The notes: generated from the letters alone by a model not told the origin. DNA of 64,000 nucleotides from Orychophragmus violaceus (GCA_030180135.1 CM058232.1:94538630-94602629); one strand, 5' to 3'; positions 23,119 through 33,792 are shown, counted from the stretch's first letter. Numbers and translations: made by a program.

Positions 23119-24196
23119 TTACGAAGAAGCCTCGCCCCGACCCTCATGGTAGCTTGTCGCCGACGCCTCCACATCAAGCTGGCCCTCGATGTCGTCGCTC
23201 ACCCTCGAGCTGATCCTGGTCGGGAAGTTCGATCCATATTGGTCGAGGCAAGGAGTTGCCCGCGCCGGAGAATTTGCTAAGATCATTGAGTCGTCAGACA
23301 TCGCCGGCAGGTTGAGCTTGCTGATACTAAAATCAGACACCGCCTCAGTGTTCATCTCCTCCAGGGCCACCCACTTTTTCTCGGCCAGCTTTAGCACCTC
23401 CTTGGTCATATCCAGTTTGCCAGAAGCAAACTCGGGGATGAGCTCGATATTGTCCAAGGCCTCCTAGAGGCGGATCTCGGCGCTGGTCTCGACCTTCCAC
23501 CCCTCGCTCTTCTCCTTGATCCCCTTAAGGATCTCTAGGTACTCGTCGTTCAGATTCGTTCTCGCCTCATGAAGCCTCATGAACCGCCCCCTTGAGGTCA
23601 AACTCCTGCCCCACAAGGACCTTCTCCAGGCCCGATCTTGAGCGGCTTGCGCAGCCACAGCTCGGCTCGCCTCTTCAGCAGCAAGAGTTCGGATTACAGC
23701 CACATTAAGCTTCTGCGTGAAGTCCTCCTCGTGGTTCTCGAGAAGCATGAGTCGAGCCTCCATGCCAGAAAACTCGGCAACCTTCTTCTTCAGCGCCTCC
23801 TCCCTCGCTACGGCCTCCTGAAGCCTCACATTCAAGTCAAGGACCGTCTTATTGGCGGTCTCAAGCTCGCTGGTCTGAGGGACATCACGCAGTTCGCGCT
23901 CAGACCTCGCCACGAACCCGTTTGTAGCCTCCAATGACTGCACATATCAAAACAAATGAATCAACGGAAACTCAAAAAAGATATATAAGCGAAGGAAAAA
24001 CTCTTTAACTTCCCGATGGCCGCCATCATCTCGGTGTACGCCTCTCCGAGGGCCATATCTCCTACGGCCGGGAGCTGAACCCCTGTAGGCTTAATGTGCC
24101 TAAGCAGATAGGCAATGTCTTTTGGGTCATCGGCAATTGGGCACTCCTTCTGGTGCCTAAAACGCCAGTTGAAAGACTCGGATGACCCCGAGGAAG
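23119..24196 (-). pseudogene. Element A antisense gene, 3' exons (coiled-coil part)
   Basis: Minus-strand frames 23943-23464 and 23457-23119 align with the last exon of the antisense gene of C (33793-34578): shared S-E-R-E-L-R, REEALKKKVAEF/REEELKRKLARY, KIEA-like, I-E-L-I-P-E-F-A-S-G-K-L. The composition (Glu, Leu, Ala, Arg with heptad spacing) predicts coiled coil. A TAG separates the two frames where C has Gln. The 5' side is cut at 24196 by insertion D; the gene continues at 49868. Confidence 0.8.
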
Positions 24197-25390
24197 TGAT
24201 AGGGTCTAGTTTTAATCCTATTCTACTGCAAGTGCACAGTTAAGTGATTGTAGTATATAGGGTATCGAATCCACAGAGACTCTGGTCTCGATAGATAAAG
24301 AACCGTAGGAATTTAAACTAAGAAGAAAGCAGATGTGAAGTAAACTAAAAAGCAATGCGAGAAAGTAAACAAGTAGCAGATTGTTGGTGGTGAAGGCAGT
24401 CAATTAAAAGCGCTAAGTCTAGGGCGTTCTCAGGAAATCAGACAAGCAGACAAATCAATCAGTCGGGATCTAATTAGGTACAGTTCTAGAACTCAAATCA
24501 CGGATATAGAATTAACCAAATCTCTTTGCGAAAATCCTCTAAGCCTAAGTGCAGTAATCCAAATCTCTTTGCAATTACTAACAAATTAAACCAGCATTAA
24601 TTTCAAGTTTGATATGTTCACAATTAAACTAAGCCAAATCTCTTTGCGAATAATTTAATTGCTCAACCTAAATAATTCAGATTCTAAACCACACTCTCGT
24701 GTCGTATTTAGCAACCTAAGATCTAGATTCTAATTGATCAGGTTAGAACTAGCATTAAACTCAATTTAGATCGAAGAACATTTTATTCATGTGAATCCTT
24801 AACTGATTTAAACAAGTCTAGCAAGTCATAAAATCCTTAATGAGAAACCCTAAACCTAACTATGAATCTACTCAGACATAGAATATGAAAGCATAATCAA
24901 TGAATTAATAGATTGCATATAAGAAATTAAATAAAAAAGGGGTTTGAAATCTTCTCCAAAATAGATGAAGTACAGGATTAGATCAGCCCCAAAAGCTCTA
25001 ATAATCTCTTAGCTCTAAGTATGAAAGCGTATCAAAAATAAACACCAAAATCCTAATTATATAGGCATAATCTCGGCTGGGGCTTCTTTGTAAATACTGA
25101 AAACTTCTGGGCCAAAGTACAAAATATTGAATCTTCATTAAACCGCCGCGTTGGCCCATCTCGCTAGTGTGTCGATCGACACCAAAGGTGTGTCGATCGA
25201 TGCATGATCATAAAATCGGACAGTGAGCTCAATCTCTCGGCCAATCACTCCAAAAATCCCCAAAATGCTCCAATATCTCAAATTCTGCTCCAAACCTGAT
25301 TATACCTGTAATAGACTCTAAAAGAACACAAAAGAACACTAAAACACAATTATATCATGGCATAAAACCGGTAAAAACCATGATATATCA
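24197..25390 (-). repeat. Element D 3' LTR
   Basis: Pairs with 48672-49867. It carries one cluster of the paired CGATCGA palindromes at 25167-25205. Followed at 25391 by the complement of the PPT (minus GTGTGGGGGAGT). Confidence 0.93.
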
Positions 25391-25785
25391 ACTCCCCCAC
25401 ACTTAGCCTTTGCTTGCCCTCAAGCAAAACAGAGAACTAGAATGTAGTGAAGAGGTTTGAAAACTCTTCAGAAACTCTTTTCATCTTAGAAGCAGCAACA
25501 CTCAGATTCCCCTTAGTAATCCACATGAAAGAATCAACCTACAGACATCAAGACCAACATATGCTTCCCCCACACTTAGCAACTGTCCTAAGTAAACTCC
25601 ACAATCACATTCACGCATTCAAATTCTCCCTACTGACTTCTGCAAGTATTTAAGTGCGGTCTCACCTAAGGAGTATCGATCAAAGGCACATGGACTCTTA
25701 CCTTATCAGCTCTAGACCACCATACTATCTTTCTCTAGTCCCTTTCTTCTCTTTTCCCTTCCTTAGCATTCTGATTTTTCCCCAT
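25391..25785 (-). other. Element D 3' non-coding region, distal part
   Basis: No gene. It is similar to E at 41933-42320 (shared cttagcaactgtcctaagta and gcggtctcacctaaggagta). C was inserted at 25786; the region resumes at 37318. Confidence 0.8.
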
Positions 25786-26322
25786 TGTTGGTACTGGATT
25801 TCCCTCTAAGAAATCCGGCCCATTAACAGACAATGCGAAAGCCCGTAATTACAAGCCCGTTCCAGAATCAAAGTCAAAGAGGAGAGCCGACTCCTTTGTT
25901 GGGCCCAAGCGAATAAACGCCCTGGCAAGGCCCGGACGATGCCGAAGCCGGAGACGATCGAGCTCGAGCTCGGCAGAAGACAACGTGGAGATAGAACAAC
26001 TCGGTCTTGTCAAGTTCAACTAATCCGCAAGAATCTCGGAGATCGTTACGACGACGTGGCCTAAATATCGGAACGAAGAGGTCAAGGTCGAGACTATTTA
26101 AAAGAAGAAGTGGCGACTCATTCAAGATATTCCAACATGGGCTAAGAACACTTCGACTAGATAGCTTGATTTCATACTTTGTACTCTCTTCTCGATTGTG
26201 TTTGTTCTATCTCGACGATCAATCTCAATAAAGTCTTTGATTCATAGGAAACTATACCATTTCTATATCCTAAAGTCCAAATCCACGAATACAAATTCTT
26301 AGTGTGAATCCCGGATCTCACA
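25786..26322 (+). repeat. Element C 5' LTR
   Basis: 537 bp. TATA-like ACTATTTAAAAG near 26092-26103. Compared with the 3' LTR I count 12 differences in the first about 300 bp and one in the remaining about 237 bp. Confidence 0.95.
26092..26103 (+). promoter_or_regulatory. Candidate TATA box of element C LTR promoter
   Basis: ACTATTTAAAAG lies about 310 bp into the LTR, a plausible U3/R boundary position, and is kept in the 3' LTR (about 37082) and, in similar form, in the A LTRs. No mapped start exists. Confidence 0.45.
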
Positions 26323-26324
26323 TT

Positions 26325-26343
26325 TGGCGCCGACTGTGGGGAC
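26325..26343 (+). other. Element C primer-binding site
   Basis: TGGCGCCGACTGTGGGGAC starts 2 bp after the LTR and matches A over its length. Confidence 0.82.
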
Positions 26344-26396
26344 TATCTATAGCTTTTCCTATCTTAAGAATCAGATCCTAGATCCGATAGATCGAG

Positions 26397-28361
26397 ATGA
26401 ATCCCGACCAAACTGGCTCTCCCAGCGCCACACCACCAGTTGACCTCCCTCAAACGGTCGACAACGTTCCTCAAAGCACCACCGGGGTAAGGAACATGGG
26501 TCAGACCGACGGCGTGTTGACGAGCTCCGTCTCAGTCTCCACGACCTCGGCACCAGCCGGCTCTGTCACTCAAACAATCGCGACGCGCCAGACTCCGACA
26601 AACGTTTTGTCAGGAACTAATGATCCGAGCAGAAACTGGGTGTGGATGAGAAACGATTCGATATCCGCCCCAGGAGGTGGATCTGGAATAACCAGACCTA
26701 ATTCGCCACTACTTTCTGCTCCACAGAGACAAGGGCCAAACGATCTTACCGAGATCCGTTCGATGCTCAGCCTATTGGTAGATCGAACGAGAAATAACGA
26801 GGCAAGCACAAAGGCCCAAGAGATCGCAAACCGTTCCCTGGCCGCGCATCTCGATGAACAAGAACGGCGCCTTAGCGCCCGTCTCGAAGAGCTCGCCAGC
26901 CAAAACCAAGGGGGTAGACCAACGCGAACTCCCATAAGTCCTCCACCGCGTACCCGCTTGGACTTCTCCCAGGTAGTAACTCCTCCGGGAGCGTCGGGAA
27001 ATTTCGATAATACGTCAAATAGCGGCTTCCGCCCTATAATGACCCCTATCGCGATACCGACCCCTTTCAGTTCGATGGTCACAGATCCAACCAGATCGAG
27101 AAACCGACCATTACCCGGGCCACCACCTTTCCCGAATAACTCTAACATCCGACCGAGGCAACTAGGAGGCTCTGCCTTCGCCTCGAGCTCGGGATTCCTT
27201 AACGGATCAAACACGGTACAGTTCCAAACGCCCCAGATCGACCAGACAAGGTCGGTCCCACCGATCGATCTCCTCGACCCCATTTTTTCGGAACAAACGT
27301 CAGGTCAGGCACGAGCCCAGTTCGCACCCGCAGAGGGCGATGAACACGATATGCTTAGACAATACATCGAGCAGGCTAAGGCCCAATTCAACAGTCTGAG
27401 CTCGAAAGTTCACATGGCAACGAGCGCGGCTCCTGACATCGATCGAGTAATCGAGGAAACGCAACAAACGCCGTTCACAGATCGGATCGCGTTTGCAAGG
27501 ATCCGAGAAATCAAGAAAACTAAGTTTCCAGAATTCTCTGGGAAATCAGACCCGAAAGCCCACATCAGGGCATTCCGACTAGCGATGGCAAGGGTGTACC
27601 TTACCGATGAGGAGAGAGAGCCAGCTTTCTGCAGGCTCTTCGCGGAAAAACTATCGGGCTCCGCCCTAGAATGGTTTGCCGGACTAGAAGAAAGGTCCAT
27701 TGACAATTTCACCCAGTTCATGACGGCTTTCCTCAAACAATACTCCGTCTTCATCGAGGAAAAGACTACTGAGGCAGCCCTATTTGGCGTCTCTCAAAAA
27801 CCTGACGAAACACTTCGCTCGTACATCGACCGGTTTAAGGAAATAAAATCCAAAATCGCAAACCCACGAGACGAAGTAGCCATAGAAGCATTAAGACGAG
27901 GACTATGGTACTCAACCAGATTCCGCGAGGAAATAACGGTCCTCGAACCTCAAACGCTCGATGACGCCCTCCATCGCGCATCGGCCTTTGCTCGCCTCGA
28001 GGACGAAACCACGACCCTCAGAGAAAAACATCGAAAAGAAAAGAACCCGTCGGGCTCGCAGAATTCGAACTCGAAAAAGGATTCCCGTAAATCAGGGAAC
28101 GTCAACGCGGTCAAGAGCCCAAAGAGCTCAAAGAAATTCGAGTTCGACAAGGAAAAATTCTGTGATTTCCACAATAAAAGAGGACACTCGACCGAAGATT
28201 GCTATACTCGAGCTAAAGCAGAGGCTCAAAAACGAGAGTCTGAAAGCAAACAAGACTCCGAAGTCGAGGAGAAAACTCTGCCAGACAAAAAGGAAAACAA
28301 ACAAACCAAGGAGTCGAACTCCAAAAAACCTTCTCAGAACAAACGGGAACGGTCAAAGTAG
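26397..28361 (+). CDS. gag: Element C Gag
   Basis: 654 codons, uninterrupted. It starts at the first ATG, 54 bp after the PBS, the same start as in A. Residues 1 to about 270 are Pro/Ser/Thr-rich and low in structure. Around residues 365-470 is a retrotransposon capsid-like domain (AFRLAMARVYLTDEEREPAF, then SALEWFAGLEE, FLKQYS). The tail is Lys/Ser/Glu-rich with one nucleic-acid-binding knuckle of form C-x2-H-x4-H-x4-C (CDFHNKRGHSTEDC, about residue 585), where the usual second Cys is His. It ends in TAG at 28359-28361, while the pol frame is already open in the -1 frame for at least 100 nt upstream. Expected role: packaging of the element RNA in cytoplasmic particles. Confidence 0.93.
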   Translation: MNPDQTGSPSATPPVDLPQTVDNVPQSTTGVRNMGQTDGVLTSSVSVSTTSAPAGSVTQTIATRQTPTNVLSGTNDPSRNWVWMRNDSISAPGGGSGITRPNSPLLSAPQRQGPNDLTEIRSMLSLLVDRTRNNEASTKAQEIANRSLAAHLDEQERRLSARLEELASQNQGGRPTRTPISPPPRTRLDFSQVVTPPGASGNFDNTSNSGFRPIMTPIAIPTPFSSMVTDPTRSRNRPLPGPPPFPNNSNIRPRQLGGSAFASSSGFLNGSNTVQFQTPQIDQTRSVPPIDLLDPIFSEQTSGQARAQFAPAEGDEHDMLRQYIEQAKAQFNSLSSKVHMATSAAPDIDRVIEETQQTPFTDRIAFARIREIKKTKFPEFSGKSDPKAHIRAFRLAMARVYLTDEEREPAFCRLFAEKLSGSALEWFAGLEERSIDNFTQFMTAFLKQYSVFIEEKTTEAALFGVSQKPDETLRSYIDRFKEIKSKIANPRDEVAIEALRRGLWYSTRFREEITVLEPQTLDDALHRASAFARLEDETTTLREKHRKEKNPSGSQNSNSKKDSRKSGNVNAVKSPKSSKKFEFDKEKFCDFHNKRGHSTEDCYTRAKAEAQKRESESKQDSEVEEKTLPDKKENKQTKESNSKKPSQNKRERSK

Positions 28362-28363
28362 CC

Positions 28364-29176
28364 GGAATCCCCCGAAACGCTCCGCAAGGGTCACGAAAGC
28401 GAGTCGAGTTCATCCTCGGCGAGCTCAACCTGAACGGCACTCTGGGAGGTTCGGCACTATCCCCGCCTCCGGCTCCCGCTAAAAGTTTACGCTCGAGAAT
28501 CAATCTCCCTCGTCTCTGCGGGGGGGGGGGGGGGGGGGGGGGTGTACGGGCTATACCCCCTAAACGAATCGACTTCATCTTCGGTGGCTCCAAGCTTTGC
28601 CGCGACTCGGTCAATTCGATCAAAGCCCTTCAAAGAAGAGTCGAGACCGACATAGGGGGGAAAACCCCAATGTTGGGACCAGACCACGAAATCATTTTCT
28701 ACGAAAGCGAGACAAGTAATCTCGACAAACCACACGATGACGCCCTCCTCGTTTGTCTAGTAGTGGGAGATGTCGAACTCTCAAGGATAATGATTGACAC
28801 AGGAAGTTCGGTAGATGTCCTCTTTTACGACGCGTTCAAAAAGATGGACTTCAACGACTCCGAGATCGTGGAAGAAAAGACACCACTAGTAGGTTTCGCT
28901 GGCGAAACGACGTACTCGATGGGCTCTGTCTTCGCCCCAGCAACCGCTGGAGGAGTTTGAAGAATGACGGAGTTCGTCATAGTAGATCGGCCAGCTCCCT
29001 ATAACGCGATCCTAGGTCAACCATGGATATACGACATGAAAGCGGTACCATCGACCTACCACCAATGCGTAAAATTCCCAACTCCCAAAGGGATCAAAAC
29101 CATTTACGGAAGTCAAAAGATTTCCCGTCATTGCTACATGAACGGATACAAGCAGATCAAGAAATCCCCTGCGTAG
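28364..29176 (+). pseudogene. Element C pol, protease region
   Basis: The frame is -1 relative to gag and lacks an ATG before 28670, so expression would need frameshifting or another recoding event. It begins with a linker, a Gly tract encoded by a 23-G run (28520-28542), and IDFIFGGSKLCRDSVNSIKA. The aspartic protease follows around 28740-28960 (IMIDTGSSVDVLFYDAF, catalytic D-T-G present), and then FVIVDRPAPYNAILGQPW. There is a TGA at 28958-28960 and a TAG at 29174-29176. Both stops are also present in element A. The second has the context TAG CAA TTA, and the RT frame continues after it without a shift. Confidence 0.82.
28520..28542. repeat. 23-G homopolymer, in frame with pol
   Basis: Runs from 28520 to 28542 and encodes seven to eight Gly in the pol frame, which stays open on both sides. 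A has gcgaggggagggggtgt here, so the run grew from a G-rich seed. Confidence 0.85.
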
Positions 29177-29182
29177 CAATTA
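29174..29182 (+). promoter_or_regulatory. Candidate stop-codon readthrough site between protease and RT
   Basis: TAG CAA TTA is the tobamovirus-type leaky stop context (UAG CAR YYA). It lies in frame between the protease and RT coding blocks and is conserved in element A near 13675. Readthrough would fuse the two blocks. It is unproven here and could be a simple inherited nonsense mutation. Confidence 0.5.
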
Positions 29183-31072
29183 CAGAAAGAGGAGGAGCTC
29201 GCCACCATGCAGACCAAAAGGTCGAACGACCCAAGTCAAATAGGACCCCCAAAGGACCTCACGACTCAGGTCTGCATAGACGATGCTCATCCTGAAAGAC
29301 TCGTTGGCATCGGAATCGACCTATCAGAGCCAGTTAAAAATGAACTGGTCTCTTTCCTCAAACAGAACGTCGACTCCTTCGCCTGGTCTTCAGCAGACAT
29401 GAAAGGGATCAATATCGACGTAACCAGCCACGAGCTGAATGTCGACCCAACCTACAAACCGGTAAAACAAAAGCGTCGAAAACTAGACCCTGAGCGGGCC
29501 AAAGCCGTCAATGATGAGGTCGATCGGTTATTAAAAATCGGATCGATCAGAGAGGTCAAGTACCCCGACTGGCTTGCCAATCCCGTAGTGGTTAAGAAAA
29601 AGAACGGGAAGTGGAGAGTCTGTGTAGATTTCACGGATCTTAACAAAGCATGTCCAAAGGACAGCTACCCACTCCTGCACATCGACCGACTGGTCGAGGC
29701 TACCGCTGGACACCAGCTACTATCTTGTATGACCGCGTTCTCAGGGTACAATCAAATATTGATGAACCCTGAGGACCAAGAAAAGACTTCGTTCATAACT
29801 GATCGAGGCACGTACTGCTACAAAGTCATGCCCTTCGGACTAAAAAACGCAGGAGCAACTTACCAACGCCTCGTCAACAAGATGTTTTCAGGACTCCTAG
29901 GCAAAACCATGGAAGTCTACATCGACGATATGCTGGTAAAATCTTCCAGGTATGAAGATCACATCCCCCAACTAAAAGAATGTTTTACCATTCTCAACAA
30001 ATACAGGATGAAACTCAACCCAGCGAAGTGTACCTTCGGGATTCCCTCAGGAGAATTCCTTGGTTACCTAGTGACCGAAAGAGGGATCGAAGCGAACTCC
30101 AAACAGATCGCAACGTTCATAGAGATGAAATCTCCCAGAACAACGCGAGAAGTCCAGCGCCTAACCGGCAAAATAGCTGCTCTGAATCGCTTCATCTCAA
30201 GGTCGACTGATAAATGTCTACCCTTCTATCATTTGCTCAAAGCAAACAAAAAGTTCCTCTGGGACGAAAAGTGCAAAGAGGCGTTCACTCAGCTCAAAGC
30301 TTACTTAAGCGAACCACCCATACTGGCAAAACCAGTAGAAGGGGAACCCCTCTACCTCTACTTAGCTGTCTCGACGGCAGCAGTGAGTGGAGTCCTGGTT
30401 CGCGAGCAACAAAACGAGCAACGGCCGGTGTATTACATCAGTAAGACCTTGATCGACGCCGAAACCAGATACCCCGCCATGGAAAAACTCGCCTTAGCGC
30501 TAGTGACATCGGCTCGAAAACTCCGACCGTACTTTCAATCGCACTCGATCATAGTGATGACCTCTCAGCCGCTGAGAACCATCCTTCATAGTCCAAGCCA
30601 GTCAGGTCGATTGGTCAAATGGGCTATCGAACTTAGCGAGTACGACATAGAATACAAAGCTCGAACGTGCCTAAAAGCACAAGTACTGGCAGATTTCATA
30701 ATCGAGCTCCCTCCGACTCTAGAACTCGACCCGACCTCGGCCCAAAAATGGAAACTCTACGTCGATGGAGCTTCCTCGAGGCAAGGATCCGGAGTCGGAG
30801 TAAAGCTAGTCTCCCCAACGGGCGAAGTACTAGAACAATCGTTCAGACTAGGCTTCGCCGCATCAAATAACGAAGCAGAATACGAAGCGCTAATAGCCGG
30901 GCTCAGACTCGCGATAGCAATAGGAGCCCGGGAAGTAAACGCCTTCAGCGATTCCCAATTGGTCACGAGCCAATATCATGGAGACTACGAGGCCAAAGAC
31001 GAACAGATGGAAGCATACCTATGGGTAGTCCATGCACTAGCCGAACAGATCGAATTCTTTGATCTAACATGA
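29177..31072 (+). pseudogene. Element C pol: reverse transcriptase, RNase H and second (archaeal-type) RNase H
   Basis: About 630 codons open to TGA at 31070-31072. RT from about residue 75: VNDEVDRLLKIGSI, KWRVCVDFTDLNKACPKDSY, MPFGLKNAGATYQRLV, VYIDDMLVKS (catalytic D-D present), FLGYLVTERGI. Motif A reads CMTAFSGYNQ where A has FMDAFSGYNQ, so the first catalytic Asp is Thr (29732-29734). RNase H around residues 360-460 (LYLYLAVSTAAVSGVLV, then ETRYPAMEKLALALV). A second RNase H around residues 520-620 (LYVDGASSRQGSGVG, NNEAEYEALIAGL, SDSQLV) is the Tat hallmark. The TGA at the end is a probable CGA to TGA change (A has CGA there). The missing Asp should make the RT inactive. Confidence 0.88.
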
Positions 31073-32647
31073 ATCCCACGAGGGGAAAACACCGCAGCCG
31101 ATGCCCTAGCCGCATTAGCATCGACATCAGATCCTAACCTCAAAAGGATCATACCAGTCGAAGGGATCGAAAAACCAAGCATCGACATAGCCCTCAAAGC
31201 TCTGTCCTTGAAAGAAGACGGGCCCGCCATGAAGGACGATGTCAAGCACAAAGAATGTCCTGGAATCACCAGTAGCGACATCATCGAGATTGATGATGAC
31301 CTTGATCCTAGAAACGCCGTGTACGTTGCGAATGTCCCTGACGGACCAATCCAAGCCACATCCGCTAGTCAGGGACCCAAGCCTAACAGCGACGAAGATT
31401 GGAGAACTCCGATCATTTGACACATCACAAACGGCGAAGTTCCCAACGACAAATGGGAGGCACGGAAACTCAAAACACAGAGCGCAAGGTACTGCATCAC
31501 GCAAGGAGAGCTCTTCAAAAGGAGTCTCTCAAGACCTTACCTTAAATGCCTTGACAAAAAGCAAGCCACGGCCGTGATTACACAAACACACGACGGATCC
31601 TGCGGAAGCCATTCCGAAGGACGAGCATTGGCCGTGCGAATCAAAAGGCAAGGTTACTATTGGCCGACAATGGCCACCGAATGCGAATCTTTCTCCAACA
31701 AGTGCGATAAATGCCAAAAGCATGCTCCAATTATCCACCAAGCATCGGAAAAACTCTCTTCTATCTCATAACCATACCCATTCATGCGATGGGGGATGGA
31801 CATCATGGGACCGCTAGTCGCATCCGGAAAAAAGAAAGCTACACACCTACTGGTGATGACGGACTACTTCACCAAGTGGATCGAAGCAGAGTCATACCAA
31901 AAAGTTAGGGACGTTCACGTTAAGGAATTCGTCTGGCGAAACATCGTTTGCCGACATGGATTACCCCACGAGATTGTCACCGATAACGGATCTCAGTTCA
32001 TATCAAACGCGTTCAAAGAGTTCTGCAGAACTTGGAACATAAAGCTGACTTACTCAACGCCACGCTACCCCCAAGGGAACGGGCTAGCAGAAGCAGCTAA
32101 CAAAGCGATTATGAACGGTCTCAAGAAAAGGCTCAACGAGTGTAAAACAACCTGGAGTGACGAACTCCCAGCCGTACTCTGGGCCTACCGGACTACCCCC
32201 CGCAAATCCACTGGCGAGACTCCCTTCTCGCTGGCTTACGGAATCGAGGCGGTAGTACCAGCCGAAATCCTCGTATCAAGCATCCGCATGGAAGAATGCC
32301 CACGACAAGAGGAACTTAACAACAAGATGATAACTGACGAGCTCGACCTCGTCGACGAAAGAAGGAACCTCGCATTGGCTCGACTCCAGAATTACCAACA
32401 AGCCGCAGCTCGCTACTATGATTCCCGAATCAAAACTCGAAGGTTTCAAGTAGGAGAGCTCGTCTTACGGAAAGTGTTCGACCATAAAAAGGAAGAACGC
32501 GCTGGAAAGTTAGGAGCAAAGTGGGAAGGTCCTTACCAGGTCACCGACATTGTAAAGGATGGGGTCTACCGACTCAAGTCGGTAGAAACCCAGAAACCTG
32601 AACTACGACCTTGGAACATCATCAACCTCAAAAAGTATTTCCACTAG
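31073..32647 (+). pseudogene. Element C integrase
   Basis: Same frame as RT, with TGA near 31418 and TAA near 31769 as further breaks. Zinc-binding region around 31590-31720 (H...H then CDKCQKHAP). Catalytic core from about 31780: GMDIMGPL, TDYFTKWIEAE, EIVTDNGSQFIS, YPQGNGLAEAANKAIMNGL, giving the D-D-E set. After WAYRTTPRKSTGETPFSLAY comes the DNA-binding tail (RRFQVGELVLRKV, W-E-G-P-Y-Q). It stops at TAG 32645-32647; I see no chromodomain. The role would be insertion of element DNA, but the stops prevent a full-length product. Confidence 0.87.
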
Positions 32648-32859
32648 GAGTACATCAACATAATCGAACTACGAAATGGCTTGATCCCCTCAAAAGGGTA
32701 CGTAGGCAGCTCAACTTCGAGCGCAGCCACCCCCCAAACACAAAGCTTCTACCATGCCCAACAGCTTCTGACGAAGTCATACTAACTTATATTTGTGAAA
32801 TCAAAATAAGTCTCCCAATCAAACGTCTCTTCCTGTCGCAAAAGTTAGAGCCGTTACGT

Positions 32860-33290
32860 TGTGCAAAGTGATATGAAATTATCTCTTCCGAAAACTAAAG
32901 TGATATGAAATTATCTCTTCAAATAACAAAGTGATATGAAATTATCTCTTCTAAAAAACAAGCGATATGAAATTATCCCTTCCGAGCGACCTGAAATGGC
33001 CTCTCCCAAAGCTAAAGTGATATGAAATTATCTCTCCTAAAATAAGCGATATGAAATTATCCCTTCCGAGAGACCTCAAACGGCCTCCCCCCAAAATCAA
33101 GCGATATGAAATTATCTCTCCAAGAAGTAAAGTGATATGAAATTATCCCTTCAAACAAAGCGACCTAAAACGGTCCCTTCAAACCGAACGAGCTGAAATG
33201 ATCGTCCCAAAACAAGCGACCCAAAACGGTCCTCCCGATTCGAACGAACTGAAATGATCGTCCCAAAGAAAGAGATCCAGAATGATCTTT
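32860..33290. repeat. Element C short tandem-like repeat array
   Basis: About ten units of AGTGATATGAAATTATCTCT with variable linkers, mixed with GCGACCTGAAATGGCC-type units, then GAACGAGCTGAAATGATCGTCC units. It occupies the same place as 22190-22540 in A. No coding potential. Nearby 33291-33792 also shows no gene. Confidence 0.85.
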
Positions 33291-33792
33291 CCAAAAAATA
33301 CAATTCTTCTAAACCTTATACGGATTAAAAGAATCGGGGGGCTACCCCACCCCTTAAGCAAAATAACGAGGTCAAGACGGCTACTCAAGCATGCAACCTC
33401 CACACACACTCAGAACAAATCTTTGTAAGCCTACTTTGATTCGTTCTCATACTTAATTTTTCTCGTTTCAATTCGACAACTGAGCCCGAATCATATATTA
33501 CGAAGTAGTCGCGCCACAAACCATTCTTCGTAATATAAACGCAATCGATCTAGAAGTTCACAAAGAACTCTCTAAGGCAACTCAAGATAAGTTATCCGCT
33601 CGATTCCTCTGAAGAGGTTCGAATCGCCACAACGGCTCGAATTTTATGTTAAGGCATAAAAACAATAAAGTCTATGCTAAGGCATGAAAGACTCAAAAAA
33701 GAGATTCATTGAAAGAAGGACACAATATCCTCGAGTGCCAACACTAAAATAAAACAAAGCCCCCTCGGGCAAATAAATGTTCAAAAAATCAA

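Noticed and set aside
25447..25653. Plus-strand 68-codon ORF next to the D 3' LTR
   Set aside because: Lies in non-coding sequence shared with E, where the frame is not kept.
26570..27283. Minus-strand 237-codon ORF opposite C gag
   Set aside because: Lies antisense to an intact Gag whose homologue in A confirms the plus-strand reading; no domain character.
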